DNA from: Methanothrix sp.
GTDB lineage: Archaea; Halobacteriota; Methanosarcinia; Methanotrichales; Methanotrichaceae
DNA: 12,329 nt
NCBI GenBank assembly: GCA_011391755.1
Contig: JAABPZ010000016.1
Coordinates: 1-12,329, forward strand
Direction: 5' to 3'
Of this stretch, positions 6,961-12,329 are shown one piece after another. Numbering within the stretch: the first letter of the stretch is position 1; each line of letters begins with the position of its first letter. The translations under genes were made by a program, and so were the position numbers. Under the pieces are notes generated by a model. That model saw nothing but the letters and a program-made list of their open reading frames with translations, made no database searches and had not been told where the DNA came from.

Positions 6961-6991
6961 TCAGTCAAATCTTTAAACCAGAAATGACTAA
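6961..6991 (+). promoter_or_regulatory. TATA-like box within a dyad, before the microprotein gene
   Basis: TCAAATCTTTAAAC (6966-6978 region) reads as an archaeal BRE plus TATA box. Its centre is about 26 nt before the ATG at 7001, the distance expected for a leaderless transcript. A dyad, TCAGTCA (6961-6967) and TGACTAA (6985-6991), six of seven positions complementary, surrounds the box nearly symmetrically and could be an operator that blocks TBP/TFB. The TTTAAA core is itself symmetric and lies in the divergent gap with icd. Confidence 0.45.
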
Positions 6992-7000
6992 CATGTTCTC

Positions 7001-7093
7001 ATGGACATAATGAGCATAGCCTTCTACGTCATCGTATTCGTCCTCGCCTTTATGATCGCCCGCATCATCATGAAGATCATGCGCGGCTACTAA
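7001..7093 (+). CDS. Single-helix membrane microprotein, 30 residues
   Basis: The frame opens at ATG 7001 and closes with TAA 7091-7093. The peptide is MDIMSIAFYVIVFVLAFMIA followed by RIIMKIMRGY. Residues 5-23 are almost wholly hydrophobic, long enough to span a membrane once. The tail carries R20, K25 and R28, so the C-terminus is expected to stay in the cytoplasm. There is no good Shine-Dalgarno, but a BRE/TATA-like box about 26 nt upstream fits a leaderless start at this ATG. It is divergent from icd and is followed 3 nt later by the dispersed repeat copy B. I do not recognise the family. It resembles the small one-helix accessory subunits of membrane complexes only in architecture. Confidence 0.5.
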   Translation: MDIMSIAFYVIVFVLAFMIARIIMKIMRGY

Positions 7094-7096
7094 CGA

Positions 7097-7228
7097 GGCC
7101 GGAATAGACCAATGTTTTGCCTTTGCGGCTTCGCGTGAGATTCAACCAAGGTCCGGTTTCACGCGAAGGCGCGAAGCAGCGAAGAACGATCCGTCGTCCA
7201 CAAAGGCACATTATCCACTCACAATCAT
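7097..7228. repeat. Dispersed repeat, copy B (hairpin core in orientation 2)
   Basis: This is the second copy of the element at 914-1054. Its flanks run in the same direction as copy A, but the core (7129-7176) is inverted. A perfect 10-bp stem, CTTCGCGTGA (7129-7138) with TCACGCGAAG (7159-7168), encloses a 20-nt loop. That loop matches the reverse complement of the copy A loop at 19 of 20. Extra GCGCGAAG and AGCGAAG units follow on the right, while copy A has its extra CTTCGCG units on the left, as expected if a block was flipped. The element sits between the microprotein gene and the nucleotidyltransferase promoter. The remaining gap (7229-7298) holds only that promoter. Confidence 0.8.
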
Positions 7229-7267
7229 TGACAAGGCACAAGGATTAACCAAAGAATAAGCGACAGG

Positions 7268-7275
7268 CTTAATAT
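7268..7275 (+). promoter_or_regulatory. TATA-like box of the nucleotidyltransferase gene
   Basis: CTTAATAT lies with its centre about 27 nt before the ATG at 7299. This is the spacing of a leaderless archaeal transcript, and there is no strong Shine-Dalgarno (only AGG at 7291-7293). Confidence 0.4.
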
Positions 7276-7298
7276 TTGCCGACATCTAACAGGCAGCC

Positions 7299-8576
7299 AT
7301 GTTTCCCCAGGTCTTAGCCACCGTGGGCGGCTCAGGAACCCGTTTGTATCCGCTTACTTTAGACCAGCCAAAACCGCTGGTGGAGCTATGCGACACCGCC
7401 ATCATCGCCAATCTCTTCCGGGTTTTAGCCAGTCAGGGATGCAGAAGGTTCATCCTGGGCAGCAAGGGCGCCAGCAACACCCTCAACCTGAGCAATTACT
7501 TCAAAGCCGGTGAAGGCTTCTTCAAGCGCCTGGGTATCACCGACCACCAGGACTTCAGCTACCAGCCTCTCTACGACGACACGGGTAGCGCCGACTCCCT
7601 GCGCTATTGCATGAACTACTACGACATCGACGATGACCTGCTGGTGGTCTCGGGTGACAACCTCATCGACATCGACCTGGCAAGCTTTGTCGAGTTTCAT
7701 AGAAAACACAAGCCTTTGCTCACCGTGGCCCTCAAAGAGCTGGGGCCGGAGGAGAACATCTCCCAGTATGGCGTAGCCCGCGTGGACGATGATATGCGAA
7801 TTTTGGGGTTCGTGGAAAAGCCGAAAGCGGGAAGCGAGCCCAGCCGTATGATTAACACCGCCTTCTACCTCTTCTCGCCCCAGATTCGCGAGGTTCTGGC
7901 TAAGATGGGAGACAAAGCCCGTGACATCGGCGGCGACCTGATCCCCTATTTAACGGAGAACGGCTATCCCGTTTACGGCTTCCCCATCACAGGCTACTGG
8001 ATAGATATCGGCACCCCGGAGCGGCTGCACCAGGCGGCCATGGACTGCCTCTCCGGAGCCGTCCGTCATTTCGATCGCAAGTACCACTATAAGACCAATC
8101 AGTGGATCCATCCCAGCACATTAGCCAGAATCGAGCCCTTCCTCGCCTCCGGTGAAATACAGCTTGTGGGCAACGTCTCCATCGGCAGAAACTGCCACAT
8201 CGAAAAGGGCGTGACCATCGAGAACTCTCATATCGGCCATACCAGCCTCATCGAACGCGATGTGGAAATTAAAGAGAGCATGATCATGAGCTTCGCCCAT
8301 ATTCAGCACGGGGTCAATATTCGCCGTACCATTGTCGGCCGCCACACCACCATCGAAGAGCATAGCATTTTGGGCGGGGAAAATGGAATTGGACAGGACC
8401 ATGTTGCCGTTATTGGCGAGAATGCCGTTCTGCCGCCTGAATCTGTGGTATCCGCTGGCGTAAGAGTAGCACCGCTCAAACACAGCCACCGCATTCTGGC
8501 CACCGGCAGATTCGTGGAATTGGGAATTGATGAAAAAAATATCTACTTTGCAGAAAAAGGTTCGATGAAGCGCTAG
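7299..8576 (+). CDS. Sugar-phosphate nucleotidyltransferase with left-handed beta-helix C-terminus
   Basis: It activates a sugar 1-phosphate with an NTP to give an NDP-sugar, for glycans, glycolipids or S-layer N-glycans. The product has 425 residues. The N-terminal nucleotidyltransferase fold (about 1-250) has the nucleotide loop GGSGTRLYPLT (10-20) and the PKPLV motif with K25. The metal Asp is in VVSGDN (D120), with EKP at 173-175 and the second metal Asp in YWIDIGTP (D236). Residues about 285-395 are hexapeptide-like repeats (VGNVSIGRNCHIEKGVTI and onward) forming a left-handed beta-helix, as in mannose-1-phosphate guanylyltransferase and GlmU/RmlA-long relatives. The opening LATVGGSGTR is a little unlike the usual LAGG/AAG start but keeps the loop. 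The exact sugar and NTP cannot be read from sequence. It converges on the 78-residue gene at a shared palindrome. Confidence 0.9.
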   Translation: MFPQVLATVGGSGTRLYPLTLDQPKPLVELCDTAIIANLFRVLASQGCRRFILGSKGASNTLNLSNYFKAGEGFFKRLGITDHQDFSYQPLYDDTGSADSLRYCMNYYDIDDDLLVVSGDNLIDIDLASFVEFHRKHKPLLTVALKELGPEENISQYGVARVDDDMRILGFVEKPKAGSEPSRMINTAFYLFSPQIREVLAKMGDKARDIGGDLIPYLTENGYPVYGFPITGYWIDIGTPERLHQAAMDCLSGAVRHFDRKYHYKTNQWIHPSTLARIEPFLASGEIQLVGNVSIGRNCHIEKGVTIENSHIGHTSLIERDVEIKESMIMSFAHIQHGVNIRRTIVGRHTTIEEHSILGGENGIGQDHVAVIGENAVLPPESVVSAGVRVAPLKHSHRILATGRFVELGIDEKNIYFAEKGSMKR

Positions 8577-8597
8577 TTAATAACTAGTAGTAGCGCT
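8569..8597. terminator. Palindrome at the convergent gene ends, likely bidirectional terminator
   Basis: An outer 7-bp inverted repeat AGCGCTA (8569-8575)/TAGCGCT (8591-8597) encloses an alternative inner palindrome CTAGTTA-A-TAACTAG (8573-8587). The stop codons of both converging genes (8574-8576 on plus, 8584-8586 on minus) lie inside. There is no long U-run, so a terminator role is inferred from position and symmetry. Confidence 0.4.
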
Positions 8598-8820
8598 CCC
8601 AGGCATCATCCATCTTTCTTATTTTATATTTCGCCCCGTTATCCAGTAAATATCGGTTCAGGTCCTGAGCATCCTGGAAAAAGCGTTTATCTCTCAGGTT
8701 ATTATAGACGTCTTCTGTGGTGAATCCCTTCAGTTCACCCTTGCCGTAAACGATCCTCTCAATGGTATAATAGATGTCGTCAAACTTCCTCAAGGGATAA
8801 GTCCACTCTGCAAACTGCAT
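8584..8820 (-). CDS. Small aromatic-rich protein of unknown function, 78 residues
   Basis: I do not recognise this family. The gene is well supported: GAGGAGGG (8827-8834) lies 6 nt before the ATG, and a BRE/TATA-like element sits just further upstream. The protein is soluble-looking and charged. It is rich in aromatic residues (16 of 78 are Phe, Tyr or Trp), starting MQFAEWTYPLRKFDDIYYTI and ending DDAWERYY. Residues about 33-68 (GFTTEDVYNNLRDKRFFQDAQDLNRYLLDNG...) suggest a helical, possibly winged-helix-like fold. It has no signal peptide, membrane segment or Cys. It is convergent with the nucleotidyltransferase gene and divergent from the uracil-DNA glycosylase gene. Confidence 0.75.
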   Translation of the reverse strand: MQFAEWTYPLRKFDDIYYTIERIVYGKGELKGFTTEDVYNNLRDKRFFQDAQDLNRYLLDNGAKYKIRKMDDAWERYY

Positions 8821-8854
8821 CTCGTGCCCTCCTCATCTGGCTACAGGTTTTGAG

Positions 8855-8872
8855 CAAATAAGAACCTTTCGT
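8855..8872 (-). promoter_or_regulatory. BRE/TATA promoter of the 78-residue gene
   Basis: On the minus strand ACGAAAGG (a good BRE) is followed by TTCTTATTTG. The predicted start of transcription falls just upstream of the Shine-Dalgarno, giving a very short leader. Confidence 0.45.
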
Positions 8873-8912
8873 TTTTCTGGGAAGAAAAAGATTATCAATA
8901 ACGGAAACGAAA
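8867..8912. promoter_or_regulatory. Inverted repeat spanning the divergent promoters
   Basis: TTTCGTTT (8867-8874) and AAACGAAA (8905-8912) are perfect reverse complements 30 nt apart. The left arm is also the BRE of the minus-strand promoter. Between them lies ATTATCAA (8891-8898), a TATA-like box about 29 nt before the uracil-DNA glycosylase ATG, preceded by purine-rich GAAGAAAAAG. One regulator could control both genes, or the arms may be paired BRE-type elements. Confidence 0.3.
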
Positions 8913-8923
8913 AAGTCATCTTA

Positions 8924-9463
8924 ATGGATCCAATCGATCTTCGCCATCTTAACATGCAAATCTGTACCTGCCACCTTTGCCCTCTATCTCAAGGGAGAAA
9001 ACACGCCGTGCCGGGCAGCGGCCCCGTTCCCACCGATATCATGCTGGTGGGAGAAGCGCCCGGCAAAGAGGAGGACCTCACGGGAGAGCCATTCGTAGGC
9101 CGGGCAGGAAGACTGCTGGATGCTGCACTCCTGCAAGCCGGCCTGGAGAGATCGAAGGTATTCATAACCAGCGTCATTAAATGCCGCCCCCCTCAAAACA
9201 GAAAGCCGAAAAAAGCAGAGATCGATCAATGTCGCCCCTATTTGCAGGCTCAAATAGAATTTCTCCATCCTAAAATCATCTGCCTGATGGGAAACACAGC
9301 TACACAGGCCGTCTTAGGCAGGCAGGGCGTCACAATCTTGCGCGGTCAGATCTTGCAGGATCGCTTTCTTGTCACCTACCATCCTGCCGCCGTCTTGAGA
9401 AATAGAAATCTCATGAATGATTTCGTCTCCGACCTCAAAAGGTTGAATACCTGGGAGCTTTAG
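8924..9463 (+). CDS. udg: Family 4 uracil-DNA glycosylase with Fe-S cluster
   Basis: It removes uracil from DNA, which arises by cytosine deamination, to start base excision repair. The product has 179 residues, typical of the family. Four Cys suit the 4Fe-4S cluster: C16 and C19 (CHLC), then C87 (KCRPP) and C103 (DQCRPYL); C14 is an extra near neighbour. The active-site motif GEAPGKEEDLTGEPFVGRAG covers 43-62 and the second motif is HPAA at 153-156. The spacing IKCRPPQNRKPKKAEIDQC is diagnostic of Fe-S UDGs. Family 5 is less likely because the first motif keeps the family 4 GEAPG form. There is no clear Shine-Dalgarno; a TATA-like box about 29 nt upstream suggests a leaderless start. The end of the gene carries the Shine-Dalgarno of the next gene. 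Confidence 0.93.
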   Translation: MDPIDLRHLNMQICTCHLCPLSQGRKHAVPGSGPVPTDIMLVGEAPGKEEDLTGEPFVGRAGRLLDAALLQAGLERSKVFITSVIKCRPPQNRKPKKAEIDQCRPYLQAQIEFLHPKIICLMGNTATQAVLGRQGVTILRGQILQDRFLVTYHPAAVLRNRNLMNDFVSDLKRLNTWEL

Positions 9464-9465
9464 AC

Positions 9466-9990
9466 TTGTTTAGCCTTACCTACGATCTCTGGAAGGAGAT
9501 CATTGAGGAAATTGCAGAGGCCCACGATCCACTTTTTGCCGCCATGCATCAGGCGGCGGAAGAACTCTCGCTCTCTAAGGTTCTGATTGATGATCTGAAG
9601 AGCAAAAGAGAATTGACGATCGCAAATGATCCCTGGGAATTGCAGCTCACCATCGAATTTATCGAGGATAAGATCAATGGTTTCATAATCCGCCTGGAAG
9701 CGATTGAGCCGCAGGAATTCTTCGAGGAGATCAAGGCGAATGTTGCAGCTGACAACGGCTTTTCCTTGCAAGAGATTGAAGGCTTTGAGATCGAACACGG
9801 CCTGGATATAGAGGAAGAAATATTTGAAGAGATGGAGGAGAGCTATGGAGTTCGAACCGAGGTAGGAGAGAATGAAGTCATCTATGAACTGGTGATCTTT
9901 GATAGCCAGGACATTGACAATAATCGGTCCAGCGATCTGGCATGGCAGGAAGATGAGCATCCTAAAGACAAAGCTTGGCATACTCCTTAG
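9466..9990 (+). CDS. Very acidic protein of unknown function, co-transcribed with udg
   Basis: I do not recognise the family. The start is a TTG (9466-9468), only 2 nt after the udg stop. It is supported by GGGAG (9453-9457) lying 8 nt upstream inside udg. The next in-frame Met is residue 27 and would lose this signal. The product has 174 residues with 46 Asp/Glu against 12 Lys/Arg, a net charge near -34. It is mostly helical-looking, with an especially acidic run LDIEEEIFEEMEESYG at about 112-127, and has no Cys, signal peptide or membrane helix. The last 29 nt overlap the convergent hemB end. The opposite strand is also open over this span, but it lacks a start signal and reads like a shadow. 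A UDG partner or DNA-mimic role is speculation from charge and linkage. Confidence 0.7.
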   Translation: MFSLTYDLWKEIIEEIAEAHDPLFAAMHQAAEELSLSKVLIDDLKSKRELTIANDPWELQLTIEFIEDKINGFIIRLEAIEPQEFFEEIKANVAADNGFSLQEIEGFEIEHGLDIEEEIFEEMEESYGVRTEVGENEVIYELVIFDSQDIDNNRSSDLAWQEDEHPKDKAWHTP

Positions 9991-10915
9991 CCCAGTAGGT
10001 GATGATCATATCTGCGCCCGCCCTCTTGATGCAAGTCAAAGCCTCCAGGAAGGCCGCCCTCTCATCCAGCCAGCCCCGCTCTGCCGCCCCGATAATCATG
10101 GAATACTCGCCTGAGACCTGATAAGCAGCCGTAGGCAACGCGAACATGTCCTTGACGGCGCGCAGAACATCGAGGTAGGGCATGGCCGGCTTGACCATGA
10201 CCATGTCCGCGCCTTCCTCTACATCCAATTGCACCTCCCAGAGCGCCTCGGAAAAGTTGGCGGGATTCATCTGGTATCCCTTACGGTCGCCAAAGGCAAA
10301 GCCAGACTCGGCCGCCTCGCGAAAGGGCCCGTAAAAGGTGGATGCGTACTTGGCAGAATAGGAGAGGATGGACGTGTCTGTGTATCCGTCCAGGTCCAGG
10401 GAGGCGCGTATGGCCTGCACCATGTGATCCATCATGCCGCTGGGAGCTACTATATCCGCTCCCGCCTGAGCGTGGCTCACAGCCGTTTCCCCCAATATCG
10501 GCAATGTCTCATCATTGAGGATCTTCTCGCCCCGCACGAGGCCGCAGTGCCCGTGGCTGGTGTACTCACACAGGCACAAATCGGTTATTACTATCAGGCT
10601 GGTGGTCTCTTTGATGGCGGCCACCGCCTTCTGGATTATGCCATGCGGATCGTAGGCACCAGAGCCAGTCTCATCCTTAATAGCCGGCAGGCCGAATAAA
10701 AGCACGGCAGGCACGCCTAAATCTTCCAGAGCTTGCGCCTCCGCGGGCAGACTCTCCAGGCTCTGCCGGAACTGGCCGGGCATGGCCTCAATTGCCCTTG
10801 GCACGGATATCCTCTCATCCACAAATATGGGCTGTACCAGATCATTGAGAGATAGCTGGGTCTCTGCCACCATCTCGCGAATTCCCGGCACTCTTAGCCG
10901 CCTCATTCTTCTCAT
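9962..10915 (-). CDS. hemB: Porphobilinogen synthase (delta-aminolevulinate dehydratase) HemB
   Basis: HemB condenses two 5-aminolevulinate molecules to porphobilinogen, the first pyrrole of siroheme, heme, corrinoids and F430. The product has 317 residues, near the usual length. The metal site is Cys-rich, DLCLCEYTSHGHCG, with C114, C116 and C124, so it is a zinc-type enzyme. The two active-site lysines are K189 (SYSAKYAS) and the Schiff-base K242 in the signature GADMVMVKPAMPY. The C-terminal YQVSGEYSM is also typical. The ATG at 10913-10915 overlaps the hemA stop (ATGA), which fixes the start and suggests coupled translation. Its 3' end overlaps the converging acidic-protein gene by 29 nt. 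Confidence 0.97.
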   Translation of the reverse strand: MRRMRRLRVPGIREMVAETQLSLNDLVQPIFVDERISVPRAIEAMPGQFRQSLESLPAEAQALEDLGVPAVLLFGLPAIKDETGSGAYDPHGIIQKAVAAIKETTSLIVITDLCLCEYTSHGHCGLVRGEKILNDETLPILGETAVSHAQAGADIVAPSGMMDHMVQAIRASLDLDGYTDTSILSYSAKYASTFYGPFREAAESGFAFGDRKGYQMNPANFSEALWEVQLDVEEGADMVMVKPAMPYLDVLRAVKDMFALPTAAYQVSGEYSMIIGAAERGWLDERAAFLEALTCIKRAGADMIITYWAKEYAKLCL

Positions 10916-12159
10916 ATATTTTCCTCCAGCCGGAATAGCTCGCTGACCGCATTAAGGACCGTTGTGTCCCCAAGCTCTGCCGCCCGCTTGAGAGTCTTGG
11001 TGGGCTCGGAGAAGAGCTTGTTTACAATGGAATGGCTCATGTCCTGTAGTACCTGCTGCTCGATCTCGCCCAAAGTATGCCTGGCAGAGAGCTTGTTCAT
11101 GGCCCTTTTTACCTCTTGATCCTTGATGACCTCGGCCTTGGAATATAGCCGGGCCAGCAGATCCTCTGCCTGTTTTCTTTTATATTTGGCCTTTAGTAGC
11201 TGCATCTCTTCGGCGATGATGGCCTCGACCCGATTGGCCTCTGCCATCCTCTGCAACATGTTCTCGCTGCTGATATTCTTCAGGCTGTCAATGTTGTGCA
11301 GCTCAACGCCTGCCACCTCAGCCGCCGCCTCGTCTACGTCTCTGGGATTGGCAATATCTATTATGAGCAGCTTATCCTCTCTTCCCGCCATGGCCTTCTC
11401 GATGTCCTCTTTAAGCAGGATATAATGGGGCGCAGATGTGGCGCTGATAACCACATCAGCCGTCTTAAGGAAAACTTTCATCTCCTCAAATGGCACGGCC
11501 TTCGCACCCAAGCACTCGGCCAGACACTGGGCTGAGCTGTAGGTCCGGTTGGTAACCACCAGCGAGCCGATATCCCGGGCCAAGAGCGCTCGTGATATCA
11601 GCTCTCCCGTCTCCCCAGCACCAATAACCAGAACGGACAATCCCTTTAAATTCCCCAGAATTTCTTCGGCCAGGTCAACCGCGGCAGATCCCACTGATAT
11701 AGACCTCTCGTTAATTTTGGTCTCTTTTCTTACCCGTTTTCCAACTGCAATGGCCTTTTTAAAGGCCGTGTCCAGCATCCAACCAGTCGTTCCCGCTTTG
11801 GCCGCCATCAAGACCAGATCCTTCATCTGACCCAGGATCTGGTCCTCGCCGATGATCATGGACTCAAGCCCCGAGGCCAGGCGCAGGAGGTGAAGCAGAG
11901 ACTCATCATGATCATGAAAATCGATTATGCGAGAAGAGACGCGCGCCTTTTTGGCCAGGTCGAAGAGCACCTTCTCGCCGCGCGCACTAACGACATAAAT
12001 CTCGACACGATTGCAGGTCTTGAGCACAGCGCACTCTTCCACCCTCTCCAGTGAGCCCACCCATTTGAGGAGGGTCTGTACATCTCCGTGCCAGGCCCGC
12101 TCAATCTCATCAATGGAGGCCTTACGGTGTGTCACCAGCATCGAGGCTATCTCGCTCAT
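10912..12159 (-). CDS. hemA: Glutamyl-tRNA reductase HemA
   Basis: HemA reduces glutamyl-tRNA(Glu) with NADPH to glutamate-1-semialdehyde, the committed step of the C5 tetrapyrrole route. The product has 415 residues from the ATG at 12157-12159, where it opens MSEIASMLVTHRKAS like other archaeal GluTRs. An ATG four codons earlier (12169-12171) is possible, and neither has a clear Shine-Dalgarno. The thioester-forming Cys is C49 in LKTCNRVEIY. The conserved His (H90) begins the signature HLLRLASGLESMIIGEDQIL. The NADPH domain has VLVIGAGETG (176-185), and the C-terminal part (about 300-415) is the helical dimerisation domain. It overlaps the upstream siroheme-pathway gene by 38 nt and hemB by 4 nt. 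HemL, needed next, is not in the window. Confidence 0.96.
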   Translation of the reverse strand: MSEIASMLVTHRKASIDEIERAWHGDVQTLLKWVGSLERVEECAVLKTCNRVEIYVVSARGEKVLFDLAKKARVSSRIIDFHDHDESLLHLLRLASGLESMIIGEDQILGQMKDLVLMAAKAGTTGWMLDTAFKKAIAVGKRVRKETKINERSISVGSAAVDLAEEILGNLKGLSVLVIGAGETGELISRALLARDIGSLVVTNRTYSSAQCLAECLGAKAVPFEEMKVFLKTADVVISATSAPHYILLKEDIEKAMAGREDKLLIIDIANPRDVDEAAAEVAGVELHNIDSLKNISSENMLQRMAEANRVEAIIAEEMQLLKAKYKRKQAEDLLARLYSKAEVIKDQEVKRAMNKLSARHTLGEIEQQVLQDMSHSIVNKLFSEPTKTLKRAAELGDTTVLNAVSELFRLEENI

Positions 12160-12329
12160 CGAGGCAAACATGTGAGCGGGCTCTCATATAGGCCTTTTCA
12201 TAGGAGACCAAAAGAAGCCTCCAAACCTCATCGTCCTCCAGTATTTCCCAGATTATGCGGGCGCGATCCTTCTGCAGGGGCACAATTTCTTTGCTCTCCC
12301 CCCGGATCTCTGAGAGCAGCCGGGCCATG
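12122..12329 (-). CDS. C-terminal part of a precorrin-2 dehydrogenase/siroheme synthase-like protein (partial)
   Basis: The frame is open to the right edge, so the gene enters from outside and only its last 68 or so residues are seen. The Met at 12326-12328 is probably internal. The segment ARLLSEIRG...RARIIWEILEDDEVWRLLLVSYEKAYMRARSHV resembles, from memory of the family, the helical C-terminal domain of archaeal Met8/CysG-N proteins. These oxidise precorrin-2 to sirohydrochlorin and are commonly encoded next to hemA in Methanosarcinales. The tail DERDSLDAGDTP lies in the overlap with hemA. The position upstream of hemA-hemB fits siroheme/F430 supply. The identification rests on a short helical segment and could be wrong. 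Confidence 0.55.
   Translation of the reverse strand, partial: MARLLSEIRGESKEIVPLQKDRARIIWEILEDDEVWRLLLVSYEKAYMRARSHVCLDERDSLDAGDTP

Noticed and set aside
9460-9981. 173-codon minus-strand frame opposite the acidic-protein gene
   Set aside because: It has no Shine-Dalgarno or promoter. The plus-strand frame has a well-spaced Shine-Dalgarno and operon position, and Glu-rich coding often leaves a hydrophobic open antisense frame.

Overview
The window looks like a chromosomal segment of a methanogenic euryarchaeon. The best guess is the Methanosarcinales/Methanotrichales side (Methanothrix-like). This rests on gene content: a RIO2 kinase, a DUF460 protein, a GluTR that feeds siroheme/F430-type tetrapyrroles, and archaeal BRE/TATA-like promoters placed about 26-27 nt before start codons. 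The genus is inference. I see no rRNA, tRNA, CRISPR array, transposase or phage gene.

Left part (1-2834, all genes on the minus strand). A short reading frame leaves the left edge. Next is an exported, Met-rich protein (117-644) with three 19-residue repeats, each opening with an N-glycosylation sequon. A perfect 9-bp inverted repeat lies just upstream of it. A 436-nt gap then holds dispersed repeat copy A (914-1054) and a U-rich terminator. After that come the ammonium channel amt and its PII regulator glnK, with amt upstream.

Centre (2835-6902, minus strand). In transcription order these are an isocitrate-dehydrogenase-type enzyme, RIO2 kinase and a DUF460 protein with tandem RNase H-like folds. 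The last two overlap by ATGA. The dehydrogenase should make 2-oxoglutarate, the metabolite that PII proteins sense, so the co-directional icd-rio2-DUF460-amt-glnK block joins 2-oxoglutarate synthesis, ammonium uptake and ribosome maturation.

Gap 6903-7298. It holds a TATA-like box centred in a dyad, a 30-codon gene for a one-helix membrane microprotein (7001-7093), and dispersed repeat copy B (7097-7228). The flanks of copy B match copy A in the same orientation, but its central 48 bp is inverted (46/48 identity after reverse complementing).

Right part. A sugar nucleotidyltransferase with a left-handed beta-helix tail (7299-8576, plus) converges on a 78-residue unknown gene. Both of their stop codons sit in one palindrome. 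Divergent from the small gene is a family 4 Fe-S uracil-DNA glycosylase, followed at once by a very acidic 174-residue protein that starts with TTG. That gene converges on, and overlaps by 29 nt, the tetrapyrrole operon on the minus strand: a partial precorrin-2 dehydrogenase/siroheme synthase-like gene, then hemA, then hemB. Adjacent genes in this operon overlap.

Several start codons were moved inward from the longest possible frame on the basis of Shine-Dalgarno position or family comparison. Each case is stated in the entry.
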